Assembly (NCBI GenBank): GCA_003557445.1
Contig: PWOK01000049.1
Span: forward strand, 1-13,256
DNA: 13,256 nucleotides
Direction: 5' to 3'
Source: Halanaerobiaceae bacterium
GTDB lineage: Bacteria; Bacillota_F; Halanaerobiia; Halanaerobiales; CSSED10-376
Made by a program: the position numbers and the translations under genes
In this document: positions 1 through 6,642 of the stretch, piece after piece
How the letters are laid out: each line of letters opens with the position of its first letter
Position numbering within the stretch: position 1 is the stretch's first letter
The notes under the pieces: model-generated
Seen by the model: the letters and a program-made list of their open reading frames with translations, nothing else
Told to the model about the DNA's origin: nothing
Databases searched by the model: none

Positions 1-863
1 GTATTATTTGCAATTTCTCTAAATTTATTTATTATTTTTTTTGTATATTGACCCGGGGTACCATCAGCTATTTTCCGGCCATCAACTTCCACAACCGGTA
101 TTACCTCAGCTGCTGTTCCTGTTAAAAAACATTCATCTGCATTAAATAAATCATAACGGGTAAATTGTTCTTCTTTGACCTGTAATTTAAGTTCCAGACC
201 AATTTCCATGGCTACTCCCCTTTTTATACCTTTAAGGATACCTGCATGTCCAGGTGGGGTTATTAAATTATCACCTTCTATTATAAAGATATTGTCACCC
301 GTACATTCAGCAACATATCCCTGATCATTTAACATGATGGCTTCAGGTGCTTCCATTAAATTAGCCTCAATTCTTGCCAGTATATTATTAAGATAATTTA
401 AAGATTTAATTCTGGGATTGACCATTTCTGGACCATTACGCCTTGTTGGTACTGTTTTTACTTTCAAACCTCTTTCATATAACTCTGGGTCATAAAGAGT
501 TATTTCACTGGCAATAATAACTATAGTCGGTTTTTTGCATTTGCGGGGATCAAGCCCCAGATCACCCTTACCTCTTGATATTACAACCCTTATGTAGGCA
601 TCACTGAGTTCATTTGCCCTGATTGTTTTTAATATCGCTTCTTCCATTTCTTCAGCTGTTAGTGGAATTTGTAGCATAATTGTATTGGCCGATTTATAAA
701 GTCTTTTAATATGTTCTTTCAATTTAAATACTCTACCATTATAAGCTCTAATACCTTCAAAGATTCCATCTCCATACAAATAGCCATGATCAAACACAGA
801 TATTTTAGCATCATTTTCAGGAACAATTTCTCCATTTAAATATATTTGCCTGCTCACTATCAT
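1..863 (-). CDS. ilvE: Branched-chain amino acid aminotransferase, 3' end cut by window
   Basis: Class IV PLP-dependent aminotransferase that transfers the amino group between glutamate and the 2-oxo acids of Leu, Ile and Val in the cytoplasm. I translated this frame by hand: it is open from 863 to the window edge (287 codons). It begins MIVSRQIYLNGEIV and shows FDHGYLYGDGIFEGIR (about residues 25-39), a DAYIR stretch, the PLP lysine in NPRIKSLNYLNN (about K153), GYVAECTGDNIF and FLTGTAAEV, all typical of the roughly 290-300-residue archaeal/Firmicute IlvE type, so only some ten C-terminal residues should be missing. The start is ambiguous. ATG 863 has no usable adjacent Shine-Dalgarno unless the 865-896 hairpin folds, whereas GTG 857 has AGGG six bases upstream. 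A D-amino acid aminotransferase is the main alternative; the GIFEGIR and IKSLNYLNN blocks favour IlvE. It has its own promoter at 1004-1032. Confidence 0.95.
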   Translation of the reverse strand, partial: MIVSRQIYLNGEIVPENDAKISVFDHGYLYGDGIFEGIRAYNGRVFKLKEHIKRLYKSANTIMLQIPLTAEEMEEAILKTIRANELSDAYIRVVISRGKGDLGLDPRKCKKPTIVIIASEITLYDPELYERGLKVKTVPTRRNGPEMVNPRIKSLNYLNNILARIEANLMEAPEAIMLNDQGYVAECTGDNIFIIEGDNLITPPGHAGILKGIKRGVAMEIGLELKLQVKEEQFTRYDLFNADECFLTGTAAEVIPVVEVDGRKIADGTPGQYTKKIINKFREIANN

Positions 864-864
864 C

Positions 865-896
865 CCTGGTTAACCATTATAATTAGTTTAACCAGG
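865..896 (-). promoter_or_regulatory. Perfect 9-bp inverted repeat between Shine-Dalgarno and start of ilvE
   Basis: The plus-strand arms CCTGGTTAA (865-873) and TTAACCAGG (888-896) are exact reverse complements around a 14-base loop. In the ilvE mRNA this is a hairpin starting five bases after the GGAGG at 902-906 and ending one base before ATG 863. It could act as an RNA element that sets Shine-Dalgarno spacing, as a structure hiding the weak CCAGGG site near GTG 857, or as a DNA operator with half-sites 23 bp apart centre to centre. The sequence alone does not decide between these. Confidence 0.65.
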
Positions 897-900
897 TTTC

Positions 901-910
901 ACCTCCCCTT
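901..910 (-). promoter_or_regulatory. Strong Shine-Dalgarno in ilvE leader
   Basis: The minus strand reads AAGGGGAGGT here, the best ribosome binding site in the leader, yet it lies 38 bases from the ilvE ATG at 863. No ATG, GTG or TTG opens a useful frame at normal distance: the GTG overlapping it meets TAA after three codons. It therefore either serves ilvE through the intervening hairpin or serves a tiny CTG-started leader peptide (895-860). Confidence 0.7.
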
Positions 911-920
911 TAATTATTAT

Positions 921-950
921 AAAAAAACACTGTTATTCATGTGTTTTTTT
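921..950 (-). terminator. A-tract/T-tract hairpin in ilvE leader, weak terminator or attenuator
   Basis: AAAAAAACAC (921-930) and GTGTTTTTTT (941-950) are exact inverted repeats with a 10-base loop. Read leftward, the hairpin ends in seven U, the shape of an intrinsic terminator, but only three core pairs (CAC/GTG) are outside the A:U run, so it should be weak. It lies downstream of the ilvE promoter as well as about 80 bases beyond the stop of the 1029-1925 gene. It may therefore end the upstream operon, attenuate ilvE, or both. No T-box or riboswitch consensus is visible nearby. Confidence 0.5.
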
Positions 951-1003
951 TTTAACTGTATTAAAATAAATTATTGTTTTGTATTTTCTTTATTTAGTCA
1001 TTT

Positions 1004-1032
1004 ATTATATTATTAAACTAAAGAATTGTCAA
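1004..1032 (-). promoter_or_regulatory. Sigma-A promoter of ilvE, exact consensus
   Basis: On the minus strand TTGACA (1032-1027) is followed by exactly 17 bases and then TATAAT (1009-1004). Both hexamers match the vegetative sigma factor consensus in full. Transcription should start near 997, giving a leader of about 135 nt. The -35 box overlaps the TGA stop (1031-1029) of the preceding gene, so this promoter has no spacer from the upstream operon. Confidence 0.88.
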
Positions 1033-1925
1033 GTTAGATGTTTTTTGCTCAAATAATAAATAACTGAAAAAATAATTATTATAGCCAGAACCGGGAAAAT
1101 ATAATTTTCCTGATAATAACTTTCTGATTTATCCAGACTTACCGGATAAACAACTGCATAATTTTCCTGATCAAAATTTGCCAATACCTGTCTTTGATTT
1201 TTGTTTTCTGGAAGAATAATATCAATAACCCGGGGTGCATATACTATTTCCTGACTGGAAATACCAGGGGCAGAAAAGTACCAGTTTGATGGTTCAGACC
1301 GAATATCCCTGTAATAACCGTATCCAAAAGGATTAAAACTACCTACAAGCAAATAAACATAAGCATCTTTTAAATCACCCAGTAAGTCCTGTCTGATTTT
1401 AACAATTATACTATTGTTCTCCACTCCTATCTGAGCATCATCAAGTTCCCAGCGAGATCTTGTAAGATCAGAAGCCAGATCAACATATTCCTCTATTTCA
1501 TCCTCTGATGTGTATAACTTTACAAATTCACCACTAATCCGTAATAATTTATTCCAGGGGTGATCAGAATCAAAATTAACCCGGGCAGCAGCCATAAAAG
1601 ATTCTGTTGATCCTCCTTTTTGATTATCAATATATAATTCTATCAGAGGATGGCTAAAACCATATACTTTATTCCAGGGATTTGTTAATTTAGAAAAAAC
1701 AAATTTGAGTTGATAATAATCATCAACAGTTTCCAGACTGAACTTTTTAATATCAAACAAACCCTCATATGGTTTAAAATCTTCATGTCGAGGATAATGG
1801 TACATTCCGGGACCATAATCATCCCCTGTATTATCCTCAATTACCACCATATCTTCCGCATAAGTTAAAACAGAAAACATTGACAATATCATGATTATCC
1901 CCAAAACCAGATAACTTTTTTTCAC
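1029..1925 (-). CDS. Membrane-anchored protein with glucodextranase C-terminal (DOMON-like) module
   Basis: Predicted surface protein of 298 residues. An N-terminal signal peptide (MKKSYLVLGIIMILS..., likely cut after TYA at residue 23) is followed by a domain resembling the C-terminal binding module of glucodextranase: an acidic DNTGDDYGPGMYHYP motif (31-45), FDIKKF, NPW at 82-84, the LIELYIDNQKGG strand and HPWNKLL (122-128). Residues 275-292 form one transmembrane helix with a KK stop-transfer, so the module should face outside. In characterised enzymes this module sits on a glycoside hydrolase; here no catalytic domain is present. The start is GTG 1925, supported by AGGAGGT at 1934-1940. 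It is last in the ldh-to-hprK run, 17 bp after hprK. Sugar binding or sensing is inference from the domain and its neighbours; the ligand is unknown. Confidence 0.8.
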   Translation of the reverse strand: MKKSYLVLGIIMILSMFSVLTYAEDMVVIEDNTGDDYGPGMYHYPRHEDFKPYEGLFDIKKFSLETVDDYYQLKFVFSKLTNPWNKVYGFSHPLIELYIDNQKGGSTESFMAAARVNFDSDHPWNKLLRISGEFVKLYTSEDEIEEYVDLASDLTRSRWELDDAQIGVENNSIIVKIRQDLLGDLKDAYVYLLVGSFNPFGYGYYRDIRSEPSNWYFSAPGISSQEIVYAPRVIDIILPENKNQRQVLANFDQENYAVVYPVSLDKSESYYQENYIFPVLAIIIIFSVIYYLSKKHLT

Positions 1926-1942
1926 AGATAATTACCTCCTGA

Positions 1943-2875
1943 TTATTGATTATCCTTAGGGGCAGTTCTCTTAATAAAATCCCTGGCAGCATTATATCCC
2001 ATTGCCTTCATCCTGGTATTCATTGCTGCAACTTCTAAAACCATTGCTAAATTTCTTCCAGGTTTAACGGGAATTATTATTTCCGGGATTTTTACATCTA
2101 GAAACTCTGTATAATTATTTTTCATACCCAGTCTATCATAGTTTTTGGTTTCTTCCCAGTGTTCCATAGTAATAATTATCTGGATCGGTGAGTTATCTTT
2201 TATCGCCCCTGCACCAAACAAAGACCTGACATTAATAATTCCTATACCCCTTAATTCCAGAAAATATCTTAACTTTTCCGGAGCATAACCTATTAATTCC
2301 TGTTCATCAATTTTTTTTACATAAATTATATCATCTGCAACAAGCCTGTGTCCTCTTTTTACCAGTTCCAGTGCTGTCTCACTTTTACCAATACCACTTT
2401 CACCTTTGATCAATACTCCCACTCCATAAATATCTACCAGAACACCATGTTCAACCTTTTCAGGTGCAAGTGCTCTTTCAAGATAATTTGTTAATTTACT
2501 TAAAAACCTGGTAGTAACTGTTTTTGACCTTAATAAAGGTATTTTGTTTATGGTTGCTTCTTTTTTTATAATATCTGGAACTTCCAGATTACGGGTAATT
2601 ACAACACATTTAATATCATAATGCATCAGTTTTTTTATTCTTTTTTCAAGAATATTTTTATCCAACCTGTTAATAAAGGATATTTCAGTTCTCCCCAAAA
2701 TCTGTACCCTTTCCGGGGTGAAATATTCCCAGAAACCTGCCAGTTCTATTCCCGGCCTCTTTATTTCACTGACTTTTATCATTTTGTTGACCGATTTTTC
2801 TCCAGATATAACCTCCAGGTCAAACTTTTCAATTATATCTTTAACAGTTACTTCCTTGTTTTTAATGTTTTTCAT
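1943..2875 (-). CDS. hprK: HPr kinase/phosphorylase
   Basis: Bifunctional cytoplasmic enzyme that phosphorylates HPr on Ser46 and removes the phosphate again according to glycolytic intermediates, ATP and phosphate; HPr(Ser-P) is the co-repressor of CcpA in Firmicutes. It has 310 residues, the usual length. The N-terminal domain holds the conserved KRPGIELAGFWEYFTPERVQILG region (39-61). The catalytic half shows H143, Walker A GESGIGKS (158-165), the ADD acidic pair (180-182), the family signature ELRGIGIINVRSLFGAGA (208-224), R248 in YDRLG, PVKPGRN (269-275) and the C-terminal MNTRMKAMGYNAARDF helix. Its ATG lies in an ATGA overlap with the ROK kinase stop, so translation is probably coupled. 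Confidence 0.98.
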   Translation of the reverse strand: MKNIKNKEVTVKDIIEKFDLEVISGEKSVNKMIKVSEIKRPGIELAGFWEYFTPERVQILGRTEISFINRLDKNILEKRIKKLMHYDIKCVVITRNLEVPDIIKKEATINKIPLLRSKTVTTRFLSKLTNYLERALAPEKVEHGVLVDIYGVGVLIKGESGIGKSETALELVKRGHRLVADDIIYVKKIDEQELIGYAPEKLRYFLELRGIGIINVRSLFGAGAIKDNSPIQIIITMEHWEETKNYDRLGMKNNYTEFLDVKIPEIIIPVKPGRNLAMVLEVAAMNTRMKAMGYNAARDFIKRTAPKDNQ

Positions 2876-3834
2876 GATAATAGATGTTCCTCCATGGCTA
2901 CTGCAATTGCTCCCTTTACACCAGTATCACTTGCAAGAGCAGAATCACAGATTTCTACATTTTTTAATGAAGAAGGTAATGCTTTAGCCTTTAAACTTTT
3001 CATCATTGGTTGATTAAATAATTCCCTATCTTTATTAACTCCACCACCAAAAATAATTTTTTCTGTATTAAATAAGTTGATTAAATTGGCCAGTCCAATT
3101 CCCAGATAATGACCTGCAGTTTCATAAATTTCTATAGCTGTTTTATCACCTTTAAAGGCAGCCTGAGCAACTAAAATTGCATCTATCTTATCAGGATCAT
3201 TATTACTTAACTCAGCAATTAAAGAATCCCTATTTTCTTTTAAACTCTCCCTGCCTCTTCTTGCTATAGCAGTACCTGAAGCCAGTGACTCCAGACAGCC
3301 ATAATTTCCGCAACCACAGATAGGACCTTCAGGTTCCATTATCATATGACCAACTTCTCCGGCAGCACCATCTCTACCCTGTAATATTCTTTTATCTATA
3401 ATGATACCTCCACCAACACCGGTACTAACAGTAATATAAATCATATGATCAACATCTTTTCCTGCCCCAAACCACTTTTCACCAAGGGCAGCTGCATTGG
3501 CATCATTTTCAAGTTTTACAGGAAGTTGATTACTTTCTTCCAGCATTTCAACTATGGGCAGATTTTTAAAAGGTAAATTGGCACTTTCATAAATAATTCC
3601 CTCAATAGAATTTAAAGGACCAGGGCTGCCCACACCAATTTTTACAATATCTTTTTTGCTGATTCCAGATTTTTTAATAACCTTTTTTATTGTTTTATTA
3701 ATATTTTCAATAACATGATCCTGGCCTTTATCAGCTTCTGTAGGTATATTTTCCCTGGCAATAATTTTTCCTTTATCATCTGCTACTGCTGTTAATATTT
3801 TGGTTCCTCCCAGATCCACTCCAATAAAATACAT
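2872..3834 (-). CDS. ROK-family sugar kinase, probable glucokinase
   Basis: ATP-dependent sugar kinase of 320 residues, most likely converting glucose to glucose-6-phosphate in the cytoplasm. The phosphate-binding loop DLGGTK is at 7-12, the catalytic aspartate is D111 in ENDANAAALGE, and the second glycine-rich loop is STGVGGG (137-143). The ROK zinc site is complete: GEVGH (H163) and CGCGNYGCLE (C173, C175, C180). The C-terminal ATP-side loop is IIFGGGV (260-266). There is no N-terminal helix-turn-helix, so it is a kinase and not a ROK repressor. Fructose or N-acetyl-sugar specificity is possible, since the motif set alone does not fix it. GGGGGAG seven bases before the ATG supports the start. 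It overlaps hprK by 4 bp, tying a sugar kinase directly to the catabolite-control enzyme. Confidence 0.93.
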   Translation of the reverse strand: MYFIGVDLGGTKILTAVADDKGKIIARENIPTEADKGQDHVIENINKTIKKVIKKSGISKKDIVKIGVGSPGPLNSIEGIIYESANLPFKNLPIVEMLEESNQLPVKLENDANAAALGEKWFGAGKDVDHMIYITVSTGVGGGIIIDKRILQGRDGAAGEVGHMIMEPEGPICGCGNYGCLESLASGTAIARRGRESLKENRDSLIAELSNNDPDKIDAILVAQAAFKGDKTAIEIYETAGHYLGIGLANLINLFNTEKIIFGGGVNKDRELFNQPMMKSLKAKALPSSLKNVEICDSALASDTGVKGAIAVAMEEHLLS

Positions 3835-3849
3835 TTAATTTCTCCCCCT

Positions 3850-4539
3850 TTATAAATTGTTATCAATTTTTTTATTACCATATTCTTCAAGTATCAATCT
3901 ATTACCTGTTATAATATATATGGAAACCAGAGTAATAAGAACGGGTATAGCTCCTGCGATTAAATTATAAGCAATAAGCAATAATATTGATAAAAACAGA
4001 AACCATAGTATTGAATAAAAAAGATTGTCAAAAAACAAAACAAAAGCCCTTTTAAATGATAAATATATTCCTTCATTTTTATTTAAAATCAGTAATCCCC
4101 AGAAATACATCTGCATAATAGTAAAACAAATACCAATAAAAATATTAATTACAAAAAATACAAATACAAAAATATTTTCAAGCCCCATGTAAAGGAAAAA
4201 TTCAATATTAATTATGAATAATATATAAAATATCAGGAAAAACAAAAATGACTTCAAACCTCTTTTAAAATATTTTTTTATTCCCTTAAATGATTCCAGT
4301 ATTTTAATATCCTGATCTTTATAGGCTTTAACAGCGATTGCCAGCATTGACATAAAAAATGGTCCGGCCAGAATTAAAGGAAAAATCATTAAAAACCAGA
4401 GGCCTGTCTGTAATCCAGATAACCCAAAAAGAATTAAAAAACCAGTAATGAAAGACCAGATAAGATTTATTATTACAAGTTGAAATGCATTAAAATAAAA
4501 CTGCTTAAAAGTAATTTTTATAGTTTCCCAGATGAGCAA
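3850..4539 (-). CDS. DUF624-like integral membrane protein (YesL type)
   Basis: Strongly hydrophobic 229-residue protein with about six predicted membrane helices (roughly residues 19-40, 46-71, 97-118, 123-152, 173-190 and 192-212) and a basic loop near 84-96 (FKGIKKYFKRGLKS). Length, helix layout and the N-terminal WETIKITFKQFYFNAF segment resemble DUF624/YesL proteins, which have no established biochemical role but often sit beside carbohydrate uptake or degradation genes. The family match is from appearance and is not certain. The start is TTG 4539: GGAGGTT at 4546-4552 lies eight bases upstream and no better start is present. The gene sits 15 bp before the ROK kinase and 24 bp after the HAD phosphatase, consistent with one operon. 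Confidence 0.7.
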   Translation of the reverse strand: MLIWETIKITFKQFYFNAFQLVIINLIWSFITGFLILFGLSGLQTGLWFLMIFPLILAGPFFMSMLAIAVKAYKDQDIKILESFKGIKKYFKRGLKSFLFFLIFYILFIINIEFFLYMGLENIFVFVFFVINIFIGICFTIMQMYFWGLLILNKNEGIYLSFKRAFVLFFDNLFYSILWFLFLSILLLIAYNLIAGAIPVLITLVSIYIITGNRLILEEYGNKKIDNNL

Positions 4540-4545
4540 ATTAAA

Positions 4546-4552
4546 AACCTCC
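4546..4552 (-). promoter_or_regulatory. Shine-Dalgarno that fixes the TTG start of the DUF624-like gene
   Basis: The minus strand reads GGAGGTT here, eight bases before TTG 4539. The spacing and strength support the rare start over any internal ATG, the first of which would remove more than one membrane helix. Confidence 0.75.
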
Positions 4553-4563
4553 AGATATAAATA

Positions 4564-5370
4564 TTATAATATATATTTTTGAATAATGTAACCTATACCA
4601 TTATTTTCCGGTAAAGGAGCAATTAAATCTGCTTCTTTTTTTATTTGCTGATCAGCACTAATTACAGCAACTCCAGTACCTGCCCATTTAATCATGGAAT
4701 AATCATTCCAGCTATCTCCTACAGCTATTACTTCCTCCTGTTTTATATCTAAGATATCAATTACTTTTTTTAAGGCTGTTGCCTTGGAAACACCGTGAGC
4801 AATAAATTCAATAAAATGGCTTTTGGAGATTGTAATACTTAATTGATCATTATATTTTTCTTTAAAATAATTTAATAATTTTTTATGCCTTTTCTGATTT
4901 TCTTCTATAGCCAGCATTTTGGTTGGAGGTTTTTCTATAAATTTATCAAGAGGACCTTTTTCCTCTGCCTTAACTCCTGAATTTATTTCATAATTATGAC
5001 TTAATTTATTCTTTTTTTCTACATATAACTGATCACCTATATAAATATTAAGATGTAGATTCTTTTGCTGACAATCAGCTATAACTTTTTGGGCCAGTTT
5101 TAAGTTCACAGGTTTATGATAAATTGTCTTTTTATCCTGACTATCCCTAACATAAGCACCATTATACGAAATTACAGGTCCCTGTAGGTTTAATTTATTT
5201 ACATAGGTTAATGCAGATTTATATATTCTACCTGTGGCAATAACAATATACAGACCTTTATTTTTTGCTCCTCTGATTAATTTTAATGTATCACTATGTA
5301 TCAGATTATTACTATCCAGAAGTGTACCATCCAGATCAAGAGCCAGTAATTTATATTTCATTAAAAACAC
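4564..5370 (-). CDS. Cof-type HAD-superfamily (IIB) phosphatase
   Basis: Cytoplasmic phosphatase of 268 residues from the Cof/YbiV-like subfamily, which dephosphorylates sugar phosphates and other small phosphorylated metabolites; the substrate here cannot be told from sequence. All four HAD motifs are present: DLDGTLLDS (D12, D14), VIATGR (T46), the lysine K196 in GVSKATAL, and VGDSWNDYSMI (D219, D223). The region from about 85 to 185 is the C2-type cap. The start is uncertain. GTG 5370 has AAGGA five bases upstream, while ATG 5361 gives the more usual N-terminus MKYKLLALDLDGT but a poorer ribosome site. The gene begins 8 bp after the glyA stop, so it is almost certainly cotranscribed with it. 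Confidence 0.93.
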   Translation of the reverse strand: MFLMKYKLLALDLDGTLLDSNNLIHSDTLKLIRGAKNKGLYIVIATGRIYKSALTYVNKLNLQGPVISYNGAYVRDSQDKKTIYHKPVNLKLAQKVIADCQQKNLHLNIYIGDQLYVEKKNKLSHNYEINSGVKAEEKGPLDKFIEKPPTKMLAIEENQKRHKKLLNYFKEKYNDQLSITISKSHFIEFIAHGVSKATALKKVIDILDIKQEEVIAVGDSWNDYSMIKWAGTGVAVISADQQIKKEADLIAPLPENNGIGYIIQKYIL

Positions 5371-5378
5371 CCAATTCC

Positions 5379-6602
5379 TTAGAATTTACCGGACAATGAT
5401 AATACCTGTTTACTGATCTCTTCCAGTTTATCCTTATTATCAATATTATCAATAGTCAGGGAAATATATAAAGCAATTTTTTTCATTTCTTTTTCTTTCA
5501 TTCCCCGTGTGGTTACTGCAGGAGTCCCAATCCTTATACCACTTGTCACAAAAGGACTTCTGGTTTCAAAAGGAATTGTGTTTTTGTTAACGGTAATATT
5601 GACTTTATCTAAAGCAGCTTCAGCTTCTTTACCTGTAATTCCTTTGTTATTTAAATCGACAAGCATCATATGATTATCAGTACCACCTGAAACAAGTCTA
5701 AAACCATAATTTTTTAATTCTGCTGCCAGTACCCGGGCATTTTTAATAATTTGTTGTTGATATTGATTAAATTCCTCTGTCAGGGCTTCTTTAAAAGTTA
5801 CTGCTTTGGCAGCAATTATATGCATTAGAGGTCCTCCCTGAAGTCCGGGGAATATTGATTTATCAATTTTTTTAGCATATTTTTCTTTACAGAGAATCAT
5901 TCCACCCCTTGTTCCTCTTAAGGTTTTATGAGTGGTGGTAGTCACAAAATCTGCTTCAGGCACCGGATCTGGATGTAAATCTGCTGCTATTAATCCAGCA
6001 ATATGGGCCATATCAACCATAAATAAAGAGCCTGCTTCATCGGCAATTTCTCGAAATTTATTAAAATCAATTTTACGGGGATAGGCACTGGCCCCGGCAA
6101 CAATCAAAGCCGGTTTATGCTTTAAAGCAAGTTCTCTTACCTGAGCAAAATCAATTGTTTCATCTTCTTTAGATACACCATAATGTACAAAATTAAAATA
6201 TTTACCGGAAATATTCACAGGACTTCCATGACTTAAATGGCCACCATGGGTTAAATCCATACCCAGGATTGTTTCTCCCCGGGGAACAACTGCAAAATAG
6301 ACAGCCTGATTGGCCTGAGAACCCGAATGAGGTTGAACATTTACATGTTCTGCTTTAAATAATTTTTTTGCCCTTTCAATGGCCAGTTCCTCCGCCTGAT
6401 CAACTATTTCACACCCTCCATAATATCTTTTATGAGGATATCCTTCAGCATATTTATTGGTCAGACAGGAACCAGCAGCTTCCATTACTGCCTCACTGAC
6501 AAAATTTTCTGAGGCAATTAGTTCAATATTTTCCTGTTGTCTTTTTTCTTCTTTCTTTATTATTTCAGCAATTTCAGGATCAATTTTATTTAATTTATCC
6601 AT
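5379..6602 (-). CDS. glyA: Serine hydroxymethyltransferase
   Basis: PLP enzyme that converts serine and tetrahydrofolate to glycine and 5,10-methylenetetrahydrofolate, the main source of one-carbon units for purine, thymidylate and methionine synthesis. It has 407 residues, close to the usual 410-420. Clear landmarks are [12 protein letters not shown] (25-36), the [15 protein letters not shown] block (51-65), THGGHLSHG (118-126), D197 in [10 protein letters not shown], the PLP lysine K226 in [14 protein letters not shown], and the [14 protein letters not shown] segment near the C-terminus. The ATG has AAAGGAG about ten bases upstream. It follows ldh after 40 bp with no terminator visible in the gap, and precedes the HAD gene by 8 bp. 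Every diagnostic block is intact. Confidence 0.99.
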   Translation of the reverse strand: MDKLNKIDPEIAEIIKKEEKRQQENIELIASENFVSEAVMEAAGSCLTNKYAEGYPHKRYYGGCEIVDQAEELAIERAKKLFKAEHVNVQPHSGSQANQAVYFAVVPRGETILGMDLTHGGHLSHGSPVNISGKYFNFVHYGVSKEDETIDFAQVRELALKHKPALIVAGASAYPRKIDFNKFREIADEAGSLFMVDMAHIAGLIAADLHPDPVPEADFVTTTTHKTLRGTRGGMILCKEKYAKKIDKSIFPGLQGGPLMHIIAAKAVTFKEALTEEFNQYQQQIIKNARVLAAELKNYGFRLVSGGTDNHMMLVDLNNKGITGKEAEAALDKVNITVNKNTIPFETRSPFVTSGIRIGTPAVTTRGMKEKEMKKIALYISLTIDNIDNKDKLEEISKQVLSLSGKF

Positions 6603-6642
6603 TCTTTAACAACTCCTTTACAGCCTTATTAATATCATTTTA

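Noticed and set aside
860..1000. T-box or known riboswitch upstream of ilvE
   Set aside because: The leader is only about 135 nt, and I see no T-box consensus (AGGGTGGNACCGCG), specifier loop or other recognised aptamer core.
2621..3013. Plus-strand open frames over hprK and the ROK kinase (also 2718-2987)
   Set aside because: They are antisense to two unmistakable genes, encode low-complexity Phe/Ser-rich peptides and have no ribosome site or family resemblance.
4004..4032. TTGACA-like box on the minus strand inside the DUF624-like gene
   Set aside because: No acceptable -10 hexamer at 16-18 bp, and it is within coding sequence of an operon.
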